Assembly: GCA_031291115.1 (NCBI GenBank)
Contig: JARLJQ010000026.1
Coordinates: forward strand, 62,001 to 126,000
Direction: 5' to 3'
Length of the DNA stretch: 64,000 bases
Source of the DNA: Legionella sp.
Lineage (GTDB): Bacteria; Pseudomonadota; Gammaproteobacteria; Legionellales; Legionellaceae
The notes below the pieces were generated by a model. The model was not told the origin of the DNA. It saw only the letters and a list, made by a program, of their open reading frames with translations, and searched no databases. Shown piece after piece: positions 62,428 through 64,000 of the stretch. A program made the translations under genes and the position numbers. Numbering within the stretch: the first letter of the stretch is position 1; each line of letters starts with the position of its first letter.

Positions 62428-64000
62428 ATGAAGATTGTATTATTAGCTGGCGCGCCTGGTAGTGGAAAAAGTACTCAAGGAAATGCTCTTGGGAGTATGA
62501 ATAATTCTATTAAACATCTCTCTTTAGGCGAAGTAGTGCGTGATATTTTAAAAAATCCAGAGCATTTACTCTCACGCAAATATCAAGCACTGATAAGCAG
62601 TGGAAATTTACTTCCTGATGACGTCATATTGGAAATATTAGAGGTTGAGCTTGAAAAAATACAAGATAAAAATACGGTTTTATTACTTGATGGCTATCCC
62701 AGAACGCAAGCACAATACGAGCAATTTAAGGCAAAATGGGGAGTGCCTTCAGGATTGATTCATTTGGTTTCTGATGATGAGTCGCTAAGTCAACGCATAC
62801 ACGAACGGAACAGCTCACGTACTGATGGTAATGAACATGCTGTTACAAAACGCCTGGATTTTTATCACACAACCACCAAGCCTTTATTAGATATTATAAA
62901 AAATGAATTACATAAAAAAGCGATTACTGCAGATACCCGTGAATCAATTAAGACAACCAGCATGTTTCTTTACAGTCAGTTGCAGCGAATTCCCGAGATT
63001 CATGATGTATTACGCAGTAAGTTTGATAAAGATGTGTCGTATGCATCTGATAAATCTTCTGTTAAACCTGTTTGGGCTTATTCTGTATTGTCCCAACTAT
63101 GGCAAACGGGCAATGAATATCCTGCCATTGAGGCGGTACAAAAGGATTATCAAACCCAGAATTTTTCTTTTTCCATGTTGGGTAAAAAAATTGTTTATCT
63201 GGAAACTAAGGAGGAGATAAAGGCTGTTTTAGAAGCACGTGCAAGTTTGGGCACTGTATACCGACATTTTTCTATGGCCGCAGGCTTACATTATGATTTT
63301 GTTGCTACAGACAGTCATGATCCTAATTCTTATCACTTGCCAAATAATCAGATCAATGTCTGGAAGCTGATTCATAATGCTTTTGGTTTTGCGGTCAAAA
63401 GTGACTCTGATCGCATAAAAACGATGATGGATAAGCATTTGGATCAGTGTTTTTTTGCTGAAAAAACCTTTGCTTTGGATACTCGTTTTGATGAGTTTTT
63501 TTGCTCTTTTTGGTCTGATTATTTATTTGGTCCGAAAGTGTCTGTATCCAGTTATATGGAAAATAGAACGAGTTTATTGGCGGCAATGAGGCAGTGTTTT
63601 TACACTAATAATTATAAAGGGATTGATCCCTCTGGTTTATCCAGCTACTTATACAGCCATGCTGTTCGTAATGAGTTGCATCAAGCAAAAACTAATATTA
63701 ATGCATTTATGAATAAAGCTTCTGCAGATTCCTTGGTACAGCGTTTTAAAACCGAGTTAAATAAGCTGAATAAAGGGGAACATTTAGGTTTAAGTGACGC
63801 AGTTATTAATGAGATTGTGGCTGATAATGTTTTTGATTTAATTTTTGAACCTGATTTTCTGGAAAACGTTATGTATGAGGCTTTAGTTACAGCAGTAAAA
63901 GAAAATGCGGATTTACATGAGAGTAAAGAACGTGATTACGTGTATGCACAAGGATTAAAACAAGGCTTTCTTTTTCCCATTCGCTCAAGAGTATTAACTG
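62428..64000 (+). CDS. Large protein with adenylate-kinase-like N-terminus, truncated by window end
   Basis: The frame is open from ATG 62428 to the window end (524 residues visible). The first ~190 residues resemble adenylate/nucleoside monophosphate kinases: Walker A AGAPGSGKSTQ (residues 7-17), SLGEVVRDILKNPEHLLSRK, ISSGNLLPDDVILEIL and LLLDGYPRTQAQYEQF, the conserved substrate and lid-approach elements. Adenylate kinase alone would be ~215 residues, so this is a fusion. The remainder has no motif I can assign firmly; RASLGTVYRHFSMAAGL and FSFSMLGKKIVYLETKEEIK faintly recall the N-terminal part of cytochrome P450 but the heme-binding region would lie beyond the window. It is divergent from the PAS-LuxR gene. 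A smaller frame inside (62903-63220) is a shadow. Confidence 0.7.
   Translation, partial: MKIVLLAGAPGSGKSTQGNALGSMNNSIKHLSLGEVVRDILKNPEHLLSRKYQALISSGNLLPDDVILEILEVELEKIQDKNTVLLLDGYPRTQAQYEQFKAKWGVPSGLIHLVSDDESLSQRIHERNSSRTDGNEHAVTKRLDFYHTTTKPLLDIIKNELHKKAITADTRESIKTTSMFLYSQLQRIPEIHDVLRSKFDKDVSYASDKSSVKPVWAYSVLSQLWQTGNEYPAIEAVQKDYQTQNFSFSMLGKKIVYLETKEEIKAVLEARASLGTVYRHFSMAAGLHYDFVATDSHDPNSYHLPNNQINVWKLIHNAFGFAVKSDSDRIKTMMDKHLDQCFFAEKTFALDTRFDEFFCSFWSDYLFGPKVSVSSYMENRTSLLAAMRQCFYTNNYKGIDPSGLSSYLYSHAVRNELHQAKTNINAFMNKASADSLVQRFKTELNKLNKGEHLGLSDAVINEIVADNVFDLIFEPDFLENVMYEALVTAVKENADLHESKERDYVYAQGLKQGFLFPIRSRVLT

Noticed and set aside
62903-63220. 105-residue plus-strand frame
   Set aside because: Out-of-frame shadow inside the kinase-like fusion gene, whose own frame runs uninterrupted through it.
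42-63960. tRNA or rRNA genes
   Set aside because: I looked through the intergenic gaps for T-arm-like GGTTCGAATCC and cloverleaf patterns and saw none; a covariance search could still find one.

Overview
The window reads as a chromosomal segment of a Legionella species, probably not L. pneumophila. It is AT-rich. It carries housekeeping gene orders typical of gammaproteobacteria: ruvB-ybgC-tolQRAB, and ndk-rlmN-pilW-rodZ-hisS-yfgM-bamB-der. Scattered among them are unrecognised proteins with effector-like features, namely a J-motif membrane protein, a helicase joined to a tandem repeat, and a protein with a CaaX-like tail. Many short palindromic repeats sit at gene 3' ends. A complete chemotaxis cluster is present; from general knowledge L. 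pneumophila lacks one and some other Legionella such as L. longbeachae have one. The genus call is inference from content, not from a search.

Layout. 1-4.4 kb: end of ruvB, then ybgC and tolQRAB (envelope constriction and trafficking); pal does not follow. 4.4-7.8 kb: a secreted S1/P1-type nuclease, a J-motif membrane protein, a DUF488 protein and an NsrR-type nitric oxide regulator. 8-18.7 kb: the chemotaxis block cheA, cheW, a soluble double-PAS receptor, cheY, cheB, cheR, a CheX-like gene, two envelope genes (von Willebrand A, and TM plus coiled coil) and a second cheY. A good sigma-28 (FliA-type) promoter lies in front of cheA and also decides its start codon. 18.7-22 kb: pyruvate/2-oxoacid dehydrogenase E1alpha-E1beta-E2 on the minus strand. 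22-31.3 kb: pabB, a CoA-pyrophosphatase-type Nudix gene whose 3' end is made of repeat DNA, fadD, minC-lpxH, two unknowns, miaE, ndk and rlmN.

31.4-37.7 kb: the pilW-rodZ-hisS-yfgM-bamB-der block (pili, cell shape, translation, outer membrane assembly, ribosome biogenesis). 37.7-42.7 kb is accessory: an effector-like protein, a small unknown, a deleted IS66 transposase and a 727-residue tail-anchored unknown. 42.7-49.6 kb: uspA, folK-pcnB, terC, hemJ, a short rubredoxin gene, hemL and a POT peptide transporter. 49.6-55.2 kb: mnmC and prpBCD (methylcitrate cycle). 55.2-55.9 kb is a repeat island with one palindromic element inserted in another, bounded by a target duplication. 55.9-64 kb: a 1159-residue SF1-helicase-like protein with six ~45-residue repeats, ppsR, a small membrane protein, a SEL1-like protein, a PAS-LuxR regulator, and the start of a large protein with an adenylate-kinase-like N-terminus that runs off the window.

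No rRNA, tRNA or CRISPR array was recognised. Short palindromic repeats of at least five families occupy most of the longer intergenic gaps, and two families sit consistently just downstream of stop codons.
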